Source: Tigriopus japonicus
Lineage: Eukaryota; Arthropoda; Copepoda; Harpacticoida; Harpacticidae
Length of the DNA stretch: 64,000 nt
NCBI GenBank assembly: GCA_010645155.1
Contig: JAAGOF010000244.1
Coordinates: 160,121-224,120 of the forward strand
Reading direction: 5' to 3'
A program made the position numbers and the translations under genes. Below, piece after piece: positions 22,981-32,933 of this stretch. A model generated the notes under the pieces. That model made no database searches and was not told where the DNA came from. It saw only the letters and a program-made list of their open reading frames with translations. How positions within the stretch are numbered: the stretch's first letter is position 1; each line of letters opens with the position of its first letter.

Positions 22981-25096
22981 AGTGTGACCCGTGCGAATAA
23001 CTTTTTAAGGGGGTCTTAGCAGAAGGGACATCACGTCAAGGTGGAACTTGGAATTGAAATAAAATCTACTGTGGCAGTGTTACACAAAACGTAAATGGTG
23101 AATTTATCGTTAAAAAACATTTGCCGCAGACCCAAATAAACATTTAGTAGCAAACACAAAAGACTAATTTCCGAAAAAATTAAAGTTTGGCTTTGATATG
23201 CAACGTTCTTATATCTAGCTTTACTGGTTATGTTGTATCCTTTTCTGATGCAAGGTAGTATGACACGTCATCTTTGAACACTTGTTCATCCTGATAGGAT
23301 TCGCCAAACCATTTACAATTTGTTTGGAAAATAGCACTACATTTTGCTCGTCAAATGATTACATGGTAATCATTACAACGATCATAATGAATATCATAAT
23401 AAAAGGATTACGAGCTCCTTAACTAACCCTCTTAGATCCATTCCGTTTTTAGTACGATTGTTTTTCCAGAACTGTTCCCGAGACTTAAAGTTTGGAGAGT
23501 GGGTCAGTAGTAGAAAGCTTAAGTACCTTTTTCACCCCGGCACTCAAAAAATCAAGGTTGAAAATGTGTAACACCGGATCACAGAGGGTTTACTTGAGAT
23601 TGACACCCTGAGTCTTTCATATTATAGAGGTAGTTTCATAACCTTTTGACGGGAAAATATTAAAAGCTGCGTTCTATTAGCTTTCCTGAAATACATTTGG
23701 TTCCAAATGAACGCATGGAAACATGTTCTCTTTCCCCATAATTTAATTTGTAATTTTAACAAAATTTTCGTTCTCTTAAGGGCAAAAATTAAGTCAACAA
23801 AAGCAACTCACATATTTGAAGAAATGAGTACCAACGAACGACGGAGCAAGGATGCTAGATTTTTTGTGGTTCCACTTTTAAAGGTCAATTCTATAGTGAA
23901 TGGGGCACAAAGGGCAAACTGGTTCGAAAAGTTTTGGCAACACTGGTTCGCTCTTTCGTCCGGACCTCACATCGTCACCATTGCCTGAATCGTAACTCCT
24001 TTTTAACGATTTTTATTTCTTTGAATGTTAGTTTTTGAGTTCCATTTCAAAAATGTTCAAATAAAAGTGGCAACATCTTGAGAAACATCAAACAGTGGCG
24101 ACGCGACAATACTACTGCCTAAAGGCTTAACCACAAATGGTATCATACATCCCAAATGTTTTATTATTGCTAGTTTAAAATGTTAGTATTTCCTTTTTGT
24201 TTATTATTATTAAGAGTTCATATTCTGTAAGTGTTACCAATGTGGGATCAAAATAAGTACATCAAGAAACCAAAAGACCAAAAGTTCCAAATAAGCAAGT
24301 GTAAAGTGGATACCAAAACCAAAAGTAATTTTTGGATCGAAGTGACTCGCTCCAAGAATCAATTTTAAAAGTCGTTTGCTTTGTAGGGGAAAAAGATGAG
24401 AGTGATAAATCGTTTCAAGTAGAAACCAAATGTTTTGATGTTGCAGAGAGTTAAAAAGCACTATTTTTCAAAATTAATTCTTCAAAGTGCTTGTTTGTGT
24501 GTGCGGTTAGTGTAAACTTAGCTTAAACCGATCATTTGATTCTTGTACATTAGTTTCCAAGCAAAACACTGAAAGAGGGGAGAATTGACAAAATTCTAAT
24601 GGTTTGATTACATTACACACTTTTTATCACAGATCAAGGCAAACCTCGAAGTTACCGATACATATACTGTAAGTACACATTATATTCCTGCCTAGTATTC
24701 CAAAACAGGTGAGAGAAAATCTTGATCTTCCAAATTCATCACACGAGCCCAACACCAACAATTTAGAGGAAAAAATTCTTAAAATTTTTACTACATTAAT
24801 TTTTCGGTTTTTTTTTGTCCAAAAAATACTTTTTTCTCCACACAAATTAAAACAATGGGAATTTTCACAGAGGTAGCTGGAAACGCCTTAATACGATGAA
24901 TTATCACTTCGTAAGAAGCTAGCTAAAAGGTGCAAATTCCTGCAAATAAACATTAAATAAACGTATCAAACCGCGGATTAGCACTTTTTGCCCATCCATC
25001 CCTAGTTAATACTTCCTGAAGGATATTCAGATGTTACTACATTAAAAAAACGCTTGACAAAAATTAGGCTACCCATTAACAGTCATCCACCCCTTA
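22981..25096. other. Intergenic, no gene seen
   Basis: AT-rich, no supported coding frame or RNA gene. Confidence 0.5.
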
Positions 25097-25102
25097 TTTA
25101 TT
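25097..25102 (-). terminator. Poly(A) signal of the membrane-protein gene
   Basis: AATAAA on the minus strand, about 63 bp after the stop codon at 25165. Confidence 0.55.
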
Positions 25103-25164
25103 TTTTGCTCTTTTTTCTTTCCGTTTGGCAATCATCGTTCTAGGTCTCTTTATAGCACTTATAT

Positions 25165-25743
25165 TCACTTAAGTATATTGGGGGAGCAATCATGAAAATC
25201 CTTTGCATCACACAGAGGTTGAATAGTTTTCATTTCGACTTTTGGCTCGTCCACTTCCATGAAACAATCAGGCAGGACCATTTTCAGTTTTGGGAATAAT
25301 TCCACGGATTGCCAACACAACACTCGAATCTTGTCACACCAAATTAGGCTCTCCGATAACTCAGGATGGGTATTTCGACCACAGAAAAAGTGTATTCCCA
25401 ATCCAACCATCACGCACACCAATATGGTTGTCATGACAAAAGCAATGGTTATTCGGATACCTCTGGTGCAAAAACTGCTTGGTTTTGGTTGATCGACAAC
25501 TTTTTGGGTGCTTTCATTGGATGTGAAGCCCAAACTTTGCTTCTCTTGCTCATATTCTTGCTTCTCCAATTCTTGCAAATGGCTTCTTTTCTCCCGACGG
25601 TTTTTGAGGTTTCTTCGATTCTTGTGAGCTTCAATTTCACCCGACATACTAGATCGTTGGATTACGAATTCCTTTCCTGGCAGAATTGTTTTTGTTGAGA
25701 AAGTGAATACGTCAGATTCCCAAACACTGCCAGGATCTCGCAT
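25165..25743 (-). CDS. Predicted single-pass membrane protein, 192 aa, one exon
   Basis: I do not recognise the family. The protein has a charged, Lys/Arg/Glu-rich helical stretch (about residues 38-70, coiled-coil-like), a clear membrane segment of about 22 residues (ITIAFVMTTILVCVMVGLGI, near 98-120), and a C-terminal domain with six or more Cys (IWCDK, VLCWQ, PDCF, PLCD, HDCS). The Cys pattern suggests a disulfide-bonded extracellular domain, with the basic N-terminal part in the cytoplasm (type II topology, inferred from positive charges before the membrane segment). Length, composition and a well-placed AATAAA after the stop support a real gene. An upstream exon cannot be excluded. Confidence 0.6.
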   Translation of the reverse strand: MRDPGSVWESDVFTFSTKTILPGKEFVIQRSSMSGEIEAHKNRRNLKNRREKRSHLQELEKQEYEQEKQSLGFTSNESTQKVVDQPKPSSFCTRGIRITIAFVMTTILVCVMVGLGIHFFCGRNTHPELSESLIWCDKIRVLCWQSVELFPKLKMVLPDCFMEVDEPKVEMKTIQPLCDAKDFHDCSPNILK

Positions 25744-26041
25744 GCTTTCTTTCTCAGAATTTGTCTACCTCACAATGTTTGATGAGCCTGCAACGATGGA
25801 TGAGCTCCAAAAAACGCGTTCGTTCTAATAAGTTCCAATAAGAAAAACATCCGAGCAAATTTTAAAATCCAGTATAATTGGCAAAGTTAGGAATATCTGA
25901 GCTGAGATTTACAGAAAATTCAAGGATGGAAAAGTTTTTCCGGATCGTCAGTTTGTTGTCTTTGAGAGATGTTTAATTATTGACCATATCATGGTCAGTT
26001 TCCAGTGCAGGAAATGTATAGCGTTGAACCATGTAAGTTTA
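25744..26041. other. Intergenic, no gene seen
   Basis: Short spacer with no supported feature. Confidence 0.5.
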
Positions 26042-26049
26042 CACATGAG

Positions 26050-26889
26050 TAGAGCCCGGGAAAAAATGTTGGAAAAGCGTCCAAAAAATGTCATTAAAAT
26101 GTCAGGAAAAAGGGCAGAAAATGTTGAAATATAGGGCAAAAAGGGCAAAAAATGTTGAAATTTAGAGCAAAAAATGTTGAAATACAAGGCAAAGGGCACA
26201 AAATGTTGAAAATTAGGGCAAAAAAGTCAACGAGATGTGTAAGGAATGGGACTAGATGCGTGGGGGACTTGAGAAGACTACTTAAGACAATGTGACCAGA
26301 CATATGAAGGTAATAATGCCGTCAAAACTCTAGCTGTAAAAAAAACGGGAGGTTGCGCTTTGCATAACGGGATGTTTTTATAAGCTAGACGTCAAAACAG
26401 TTTACGTTTTAAGTTAGATAGCACATTCAGACCCTTTGAAAGGCAATAGATATTAAAGTCTGAGTAAATAATGGCAACAGTGCCAACTTAAAACATATAT
26501 TACTCTACACATAGCTATTTAGCCCACGTAAAATAATCACCGAAACAAGGGTCGCAAAGTTTCTGATTTGAACTTTTCACAACTTTTTGACAAAAAGAAA
26601 CTTTAAGGGCACTTTTTCCCCTTTCCAAAGATTTGAAAAAATTTGGCATCGTAAAATGTGAAGTTGAACAATGACAATTTTAGCGGGAAATTTCAAGCCT
26701 TCATTTGATTAATTGGTCCCTCACAACCGGTTTTGGGATGACATTTTTGAGCAAAAAGTACAAAAAATGTTAAGAAAATGTTGAAATTTTCCAAAAAATG
26801 TCAAATAAAATTAAAATGTTATATTTAAGTAAAATTGGCAAAAAATGTAAAAAATATTTTTAATGTAAAAAAAAATTTCCCTAGCCCTA
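26050..26889. mobile_element. hAT-type non-autonomous element, 840 bp, exact 8 bp target duplication
   Basis: The ends are TAGAGCCCGGGAAAAAATGTT and, reverse-complemented from the right, TAGGGCTAGGGAAATTTTTT. The octamer CACATGAG flanks both sides exactly (26042-26049 and 26890-26897). The left interior contains a run of AAAATGTTGAAAT-type repeats (26090-26220), with looser copies on the right (26760-26800). An 8 bp duplication with TAGGGC-like ends is the hAT signature. No transposase is encoded. Frames rich in Phe over the repeats are artefacts. Confidence 0.8.
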
Positions 26890-26897
26890 CACATGAG

Positions 26898-28827
26898 GTT
26901 AAGCTTTCGTACACATTGTGGTTGTGTGTTTTTTTTATTCATTTGCAATGCAAATACAACTTTAAGTTCAGATTGCTCAAAACACTGGAAACGTAAATTT
27001 TAAAGAAAGAACTAAGAAAGGGTTTTTTTCTACCGGATGAAATATATGCAATGGATTGCTGATTGTTGATACACAATAAAAAGGGTAGTCACGTTTTGAG
27101 TTTCAACATGGCTCGATGGTTCTTGAGGATTTATGGTCTTAGGATTGATCTGACTTTGATTGAGAACTGAAAATGAAAGTGAAATTATGAAAGTAACATA
27201 ATTTAAGATACTAGTTCCTTGACACGGCCTGTAAAATGTCAACGTAAACTTTCCATAACCAAATTTGGGCTCCAATGAGTTCGGCAGGATTGCAAAAGGT
27301 CGAGCAGGTCCAAAGAAGCTTTCAGAATGAAGTATGGTCGATGCTGATACAACAGGTAGTCCAAATTACGTAAGAATATTAATTCTTTAAATTATTTCTT
27401 TTATGATTTATTTTGCAGGGAATCACATATCTTGCAGCGGTAGTAGAAAATCCGCAACCAACTCAAAAAAGCCTGTTGTAGTCGGACATGGTTGTCAGAT
27501 GTGGAATTTTACGCCACTTTATGGCTCTCTGACATTATTTTTACATTTGACAATAAGAGAATATTTTATTTGCAAATGGCGTTATTTCACCAAAACGGCA
27601 CAATTTTTGGTCAGACGATGACATTGAAAAAAATGCTATTTTACAGAAGTTGGAGTAAACAAACTGGATCTTGCATAAACTTCTTTAGGTCTAAATACGA
27701 TAAAGAGCGGCACTGGCAGCACACGATATATGCTGACATTTTGTAGGCCTCCAACCAACGTGTCCAACGTCTGTTAATACATTTTCTCTTTCATAATTTC
27801 ATAATAAACTTCAGCAACAAATGTTTCTCACAAATTGTTTTTTTCAGCAATTGCTTGTCATTCTGTGAATGAACTAAAAAAACCAAAGCATCTTCCTACT
27901 GTTGGGTTCATCCTCTTGTAAAAGTAAAGTTCAAAACTGAAATGACTCCTCGAGTTGGAATTGAAAAACAAATGCCATTGAGTTGAAATTCTCTTAACTA
28001 AAAGTTAAAGAAGATAATAATTGCGATTCAGAATATGTTTGAACCATTTTTTTGCATTTTGTGAACAACCTTTCAATTTTATGCTGTTTTCTTTTTATAG
28101 AAATTAAAAATTCAGTTTTTAACTTTCATGTCTCTTGCGATTTTTTTTGGCTTTTAATAAATCTTCATCATATTCAAAACTTGGCCCAAGAAAATAAAAC
28201 TATTGCAGACGATAAAATTGATTACTTGAGAAGAAGGAAATGATTGAAAAGATTTTAAGTCAAAACTTTTTGATGACTTTTTTGCATTTTTTTTAAACAT
28301 ATTGTTTTATTTAATAGAAATTTGTTGCTTCTCTTTAGTGAAAAGAAGCCAGTTTTGCGTTTTTGGAAGTTTCACTGTTTTTGGACCGAAATGCTTCTCT
28401 TTTAAGATTTAAAGCTGAAATTAAAAAACGAGCCCTCTCAATGGTTAGGTCTAAAAAACGAGAGCAAATTATGTTATGTCGAAAAACACTTTCAATTGAT
28501 TGAAAACTTCAATGTAAAAAACAAACTAAATCTAAAAAATAATGAGGCGAAAAAAATATGTTTTGGGGCATATTTCCAACTTTTCCAGCTTGGTTCTGTG
28601 TGAATGATTTTAGCGGGGGTTATAAAATGATCACTAAAAGTATGAAGGTTACTAATTGATCAGAAACTCGAATTTCAACGCAAAAACGTCGCTTCATTTT
28701 CCTTTTCAATCATGAAGATCAAAAGCCCTATCGAGTTGAAATTGACACGAATCTGCTAAAATCGACCAAACAACAGTCATAAATATCCAGTTCATGTGAA
28801 TGTCTCGTCGTAAATCATCGTGAAACT
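26898..28827. other. Intergenic, no gene; one SINE-tail copy
   Basis: AT-rich. The segment 27418-27465 matches the 3' body of the SINE-like remnant at 2925-2975 (ATATCTTG(C/T)AGCGGTAGTA), on the opposite strand. No supported coding frame is present. Confidence 0.5.
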
Positions 28828-31800
28828 ATGGATTTACTTCTATGCACAATATTCTTGATTGCATTGAATCATTTGCATAAAGGTATAATAACACGAGATC
28901 ACTAGCCAATCTAATTTAATTAGTCCTCCTTATCCAATGTATCTAGCTTCTGGTTTGGTGATTTACAACCCAAAAAATCCAATTCGTCGGGAATCGTTAC
29001 AAGGTAAAGTTCAATCGGAATTACAACAACAAAGTTCGGCCCAAACAAACAGGCGTGCCCATTTGAATGGAAGTGAAAATCAAGATAAAGACTATCACTT
29101 TTTAGGTAAAACTTTTTAAGTCGACAAATTAATCTTCATTATTGATTATTTCTGTGTTCGTTTAAACGTTCCAGGACCAGGAGAAATTCCTTTGGGACAA
29201 GTCAAAGATTTAGAGTCTTTCCTCCTAGGAGCTCAATTTGGCCAGAAATTCAATAGGCATTCTTTAGGGACGTTAGAGAACAACTTTGAGAACAATATTG
29301 AACGTCAAAACGCTAGAAACCTTATTTCGACCACGAACACACCGGGTAAGGAATTCAGACCACCAATTATAGACCTTGTGCCAAAAAACAAATTAATCAA
29401 GATTAAGTTTTGGAAAATTGTAAGAAAAGTTGATGCGAAAAAAGTGCTGACGTAGAAATCTGCTCTATAATACTCATTTATTGTTTATTGAAATTTTCCA
29501 CTTAAGACACATAATAGTGTTTAAAGAGTTAATTTTTTTAATCTAATTTTTGTAATTTAAAATTGTAGAGATGATTATTGTAATAGAGCTTTGAAATCCC
29601 CATTTTCCAAGTATGCCGTAACTTTAGAAACAGTAATTCTATTTGAGCTATTTGAAGCATTAAAATGGTGTGAAAAAAAAAGAAAACAGAGAGATAGATC
29701 TGTTACAATTTTTTAAGGAAAATCAACATCTTGAGATTAAATTTGAACTAAATTTTGCATTGGGTAATGCAAGAACATCTCTAGAAAAATCTAAGTTGAA
29801 AAAACTTTGGGTTTTGAATAACAATTTAAAATCTGAAGGCTAAAAGGCTAAACGGTCGGAAGGAGCAATTAACCAGGAGAAATTTTCATGGACAGTCAAC
29901 AAGCAAGAACTTTCAGCAAAGTTACAAGTGATAAAAATAAATCTCGAAGTTGTGAACGAAGAACTGGGGAACACAAACCAACACGGAAGCGGAAGTCACG
30001 TGAGCAAACTAGCCAATGACCAGGGATGGGGAGTAATTGTAATCGTAATTTCAATTACAATTACAATTACAAGTAATTGTTATTAATTACAGTTTTTGCC
30101 ATGTAATTGATAAATTTTCAATTACAAGTTACCAATTACTTTTCAAAATCTTACTTACTCAAATTGACCATAAAACCAATTTATCAGTTTTACTTGCAAA
30201 GCAATTATTTTGTTATCAATTTGCAATGGATAAGTGTAATCGAACGAATTCAGCTGGGGATTCTAGGGCCAAAATGGCTAGGGATGCGTCGGAGTCGAGA
30301 CTCACCCTCCATAAAATTTAATCAAAATTCGTTAGCCCAACTCGTTTTCTTCATTTTGACAATCAATTCAAATAAGAATTTGTTCCTCACGTAGCAAACT
30401 GAACCTGTAAAATGTCAGAACCTAGTTCTGACCCATCCCTAGTCATTTTGTCCCCAGAATCCACAGCTGAATTCGTTCGATTACACTCATCCATTCTCGA
30501 GCGAGAATTCTCGAGAATTTCTCGAAAAAATCGAGGATCGAAAATTCTCGAGAATTTTTCCGAATTCTCGAGAATTTTCGAGATTTTTTTATTAGATTAC
30601 TCTAGGTCATATTTTGGAATTGATGGCAAAACTGTTTCATTCAAAACAAAAGTTTCAAGTAAAAGAACAATAGGAGCCATGAGCAATGTTTGAAACTTTA
30701 TAAACATCTTTATGGTACATTCGAACAAGAAAATAACTCGTGAACCAGCCCAAACAAAATCTTCTCTGTCCAGATTCGAGGCAAGATTCTGTGTCTGATT
30801 TTTTTCGAGATTCTAATGGATGTGGTGGTGTGTACAACAAACCCCGGTTTTGAAAATTACAGCTGACCAAAAATGTGAAAATGTCCGAAGTTTTAACAAT
30901 GTCAGTAGAACGTTTCAGAAATGTCAGAAATGAAATTTCAGATGTTATTGTCCGTGAGGTCCAATCATTGTTTTTCACACTCATGTTCATGTTGATTTTG
31001 GTATAAACTTAAAAAAAACAATTTCAAGTGCTTTGGAAGCTTTGAATGTACATTTTTTTCGCTATTTTCACTTTTTCTCAAATTCTCGAGAATTCTCGAG
31101 AATTTTTCTCGAATTCTCGAGAAATTCTTATTCTCGAGAATTGAAATGTTCGAGAAAATCGTCAGCCCTAGCCACGAGCAGGTAGCTTTTGTTACAATAC
31201 ACACCCAAGCTTTGATTTTTAAATACTTTTAAACTGCAAGAGATTTTGACCATGATTTTTGTGTCAGGATTTAGGGCTTTTCATTACCAAGGGCAGACAA
31301 ATGAGGTGCAAAATTAAAGTTTTAAACCATCATAATACTTGTAAGAAGTTCGTGTTTTCTGAAAAAGAAAAATATGCCTTGTGATTGATGGTATAATATT
31401 TTTGATATTTAAGCCGTTCATAAGCTTTTGGTTTTGTAAATCACTCTTTCATATTAGCCTTTGAGGCATTATGAGTTGCCAGTTGTTGCATCGCTGCTTT
31501 AAAATGGCAGATTTGTTTATCTTTCATCGTTTTGAAAAGGCAAAAGGTTGAAAGAGACGGAAGAATTGTAATTGACATGTAATTGCAATTGAAGTCACAT
31601 ACATTTTCGGATAATGTAATTGTTATTGTAATTAAATACATTTTTGATGAAGTAATTGTAATTGTAATTAATTACATTTTTCAAGTAATTGACCCAACTC
31701 TGCCAATGACTAACTGCATGCTTAAAACTTTCTACAACAGTGTACAATTGGATACAAAAGTGTACCCAAAATGTTATTCTAAAAACAACGAAAAAACAAA

Positions 31801-32751
31801 CCTTGTTCTTAAAACAACGGCAGATTTAATAGATCTCAGGCATCGATCATAATTTGGAAAGGATTCTAGAATCTAGCTTTCCTTGCATGGAATTACCGTG
31901 ATCGGAAGAGAAAGCTGGTAAAATATCGTCAATTCATATTTCTAGACCCGAATCCTTGGAAAACTGCCCGAGTCATTCCATACACAGGACCAAGAGCACC
32001 AATGCCGCCCTCTGGAACGTTAAAAGTCGTTCCTTATCCTCTCAGTAAGTCTCGTCGGCATGGGTTAGTAACTAAAATGGGCTGAATCATACATCATACC
32101 TCATTTTCAGCAACCACTCCACCCCCAACAAAGAGGAATCCCATTCTAATTCTAGAAACTAGCATCAGTTCCAGTCTATCCCCATCCAACACATCTACCC
32201 AGTCTCATGGAATTCAGAGTAAAGTCCCATCTACCCAGAACCCAGACTTATCAGATTCCTTCGAATACTACGACCAATTCGACACCCTTTCTCCTATTCA
32301 AAGCGGTAACATAGACTCCTTGCCATTTTTGCCCAAGCTCGCCAACGTCTCAAATCTGACCCTGTCCCAAATTGACATGGGCAACATGACCCTAATGGAC
32401 TTCATAGCATGGGAACAAGAAGTCGCTGCTGGCGCAGGAGAGAGTCTTCAAGTGCTACCAGAATTGGCCTTCAATGTGAGTGTTCCTCCTGTGACGGTGA
32501 TTGTGGATCAGACTCCATTTCATGTGAGTGGAGACGCAAACTGGAACGAATCTTTGGTTGGATTGTCGTCTAACTCAAATATTTCCATTGTTCCGATTGT
32601 CATAAACCCCGGAACTAATCAGACAGAGCTCTCGCAACCTCTCAATTTAGAAGCTAAAAATGTCACCTCAAAGTTGAATTCGACAACTTTGGCGAACAAT
32701 TCAAGTTACACTACTCCATTATTGGGCAACGTCACCCAACAAAGTAACTAG
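28828..32751 (+). CDS. Secreted, N-glycosylation-rich protein of unknown family, 374 aa, 5 exons
   Basis: Exons 28828-28882, 28947-29105, 29175-29345, 31946-32044 and 32111-32751 join in phase with standard borders. Exon 1 encodes a signal peptide (MDLLLCTIFLIALNHLHK). The mature chain has no Cys-rich domain and no membrane segment. A Gln/Asn-rich N-terminal part is followed by a Pro/Thr/Ser-rich middle (TTTPPPTKR, SSSLSPSNTSTQS) and a C-terminal 150 residues with about a dozen N-X-S/T sequons (NVS, NLT, NMT, NES, NIS, NQT, NVT, NST, NNSS). A heavily glycosylated extracellular matrix, mucin-like or cuticle protein is inferred. No homologue is recognised. Intron 3 (2.6 kb) contains a hAT-type insertion. 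The 3' end faces TADA2B, with 182 bp between the stops. Confidence 0.75.
30021..31702. mobile_element. hAT-type element, 1682 bp, nested in an intron, exact 8 bp target duplication
   Basis: CCAATGAC flanks both ends exactly (30013-30020 and 31703-31710). The termini are CAGGGATGGG and, reverse-complemented from the right, CAGAGTTGGG. Both run into GTAATTGTAATT-type subterminal tracts (30033-30140 and 31565-31690). It lies wholly inside intron 3 of the secreted-protein gene. Inside are two further layers: an inverted repeat at 30236-30286/30428-30484, and blocks of TTCTCGAGAA palindromes at 30494-30590 and 31078-31156. This suggests elements inserted within an element. No intact transposase is present. 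Confidence 0.8.
30236..30484. repeat. Inverted-repeat element nested in the hAT-type element
   Basis: The arm 30236-30286 (GTAATCGAACGAATTCAGCTG, then GGATTCTAGGGCCAAAATGG) matches the reverse complement of 30428-30484 with only a few mismatches. A third copy of the core (ATTCAGCTGGGGATTCTTGG) lies at 56247-56280, so it is a dispersed family. Confidence 0.7.
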
Positions 32752-32772
32752 TTAAGTTAGGAACATATTCCA

Positions 32773-32817
32773 TTTAATTATTCTTGGAATGTAATTTGGA
32801 CCATATGGCAAATTAAA
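32773..32817. terminator. Facing poly(A) signals of the secreted-protein gene and TADA2B
   Basis: ATTAAA on the plus strand at 32812-32817 would end the secreted-protein transcript. ATTAAA on the minus strand at 32778-32773 would end TADA2B. Each lies beyond the other, so the two 3' UTRs probably overlap by several tens of bases. Confidence 0.4.
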
Positions 32818-32933
32818 TTTGACTATGTAAACATTGGTTTCTTCTTGGGGTGGATGGATGGAGAGGATTTGGGTGAAAAATCGTACAAAACGATGGTTTC
32901 ATTCTTGGTTCTCGATATGACAATTGGAGACGT

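Noticed and set aside
26094..26303. Phe-rich minus-strand frames resembling a repeat protein
   Set aside because: They lie on the internal AAAATGTTGAAAT repeats of a hAT-type element.
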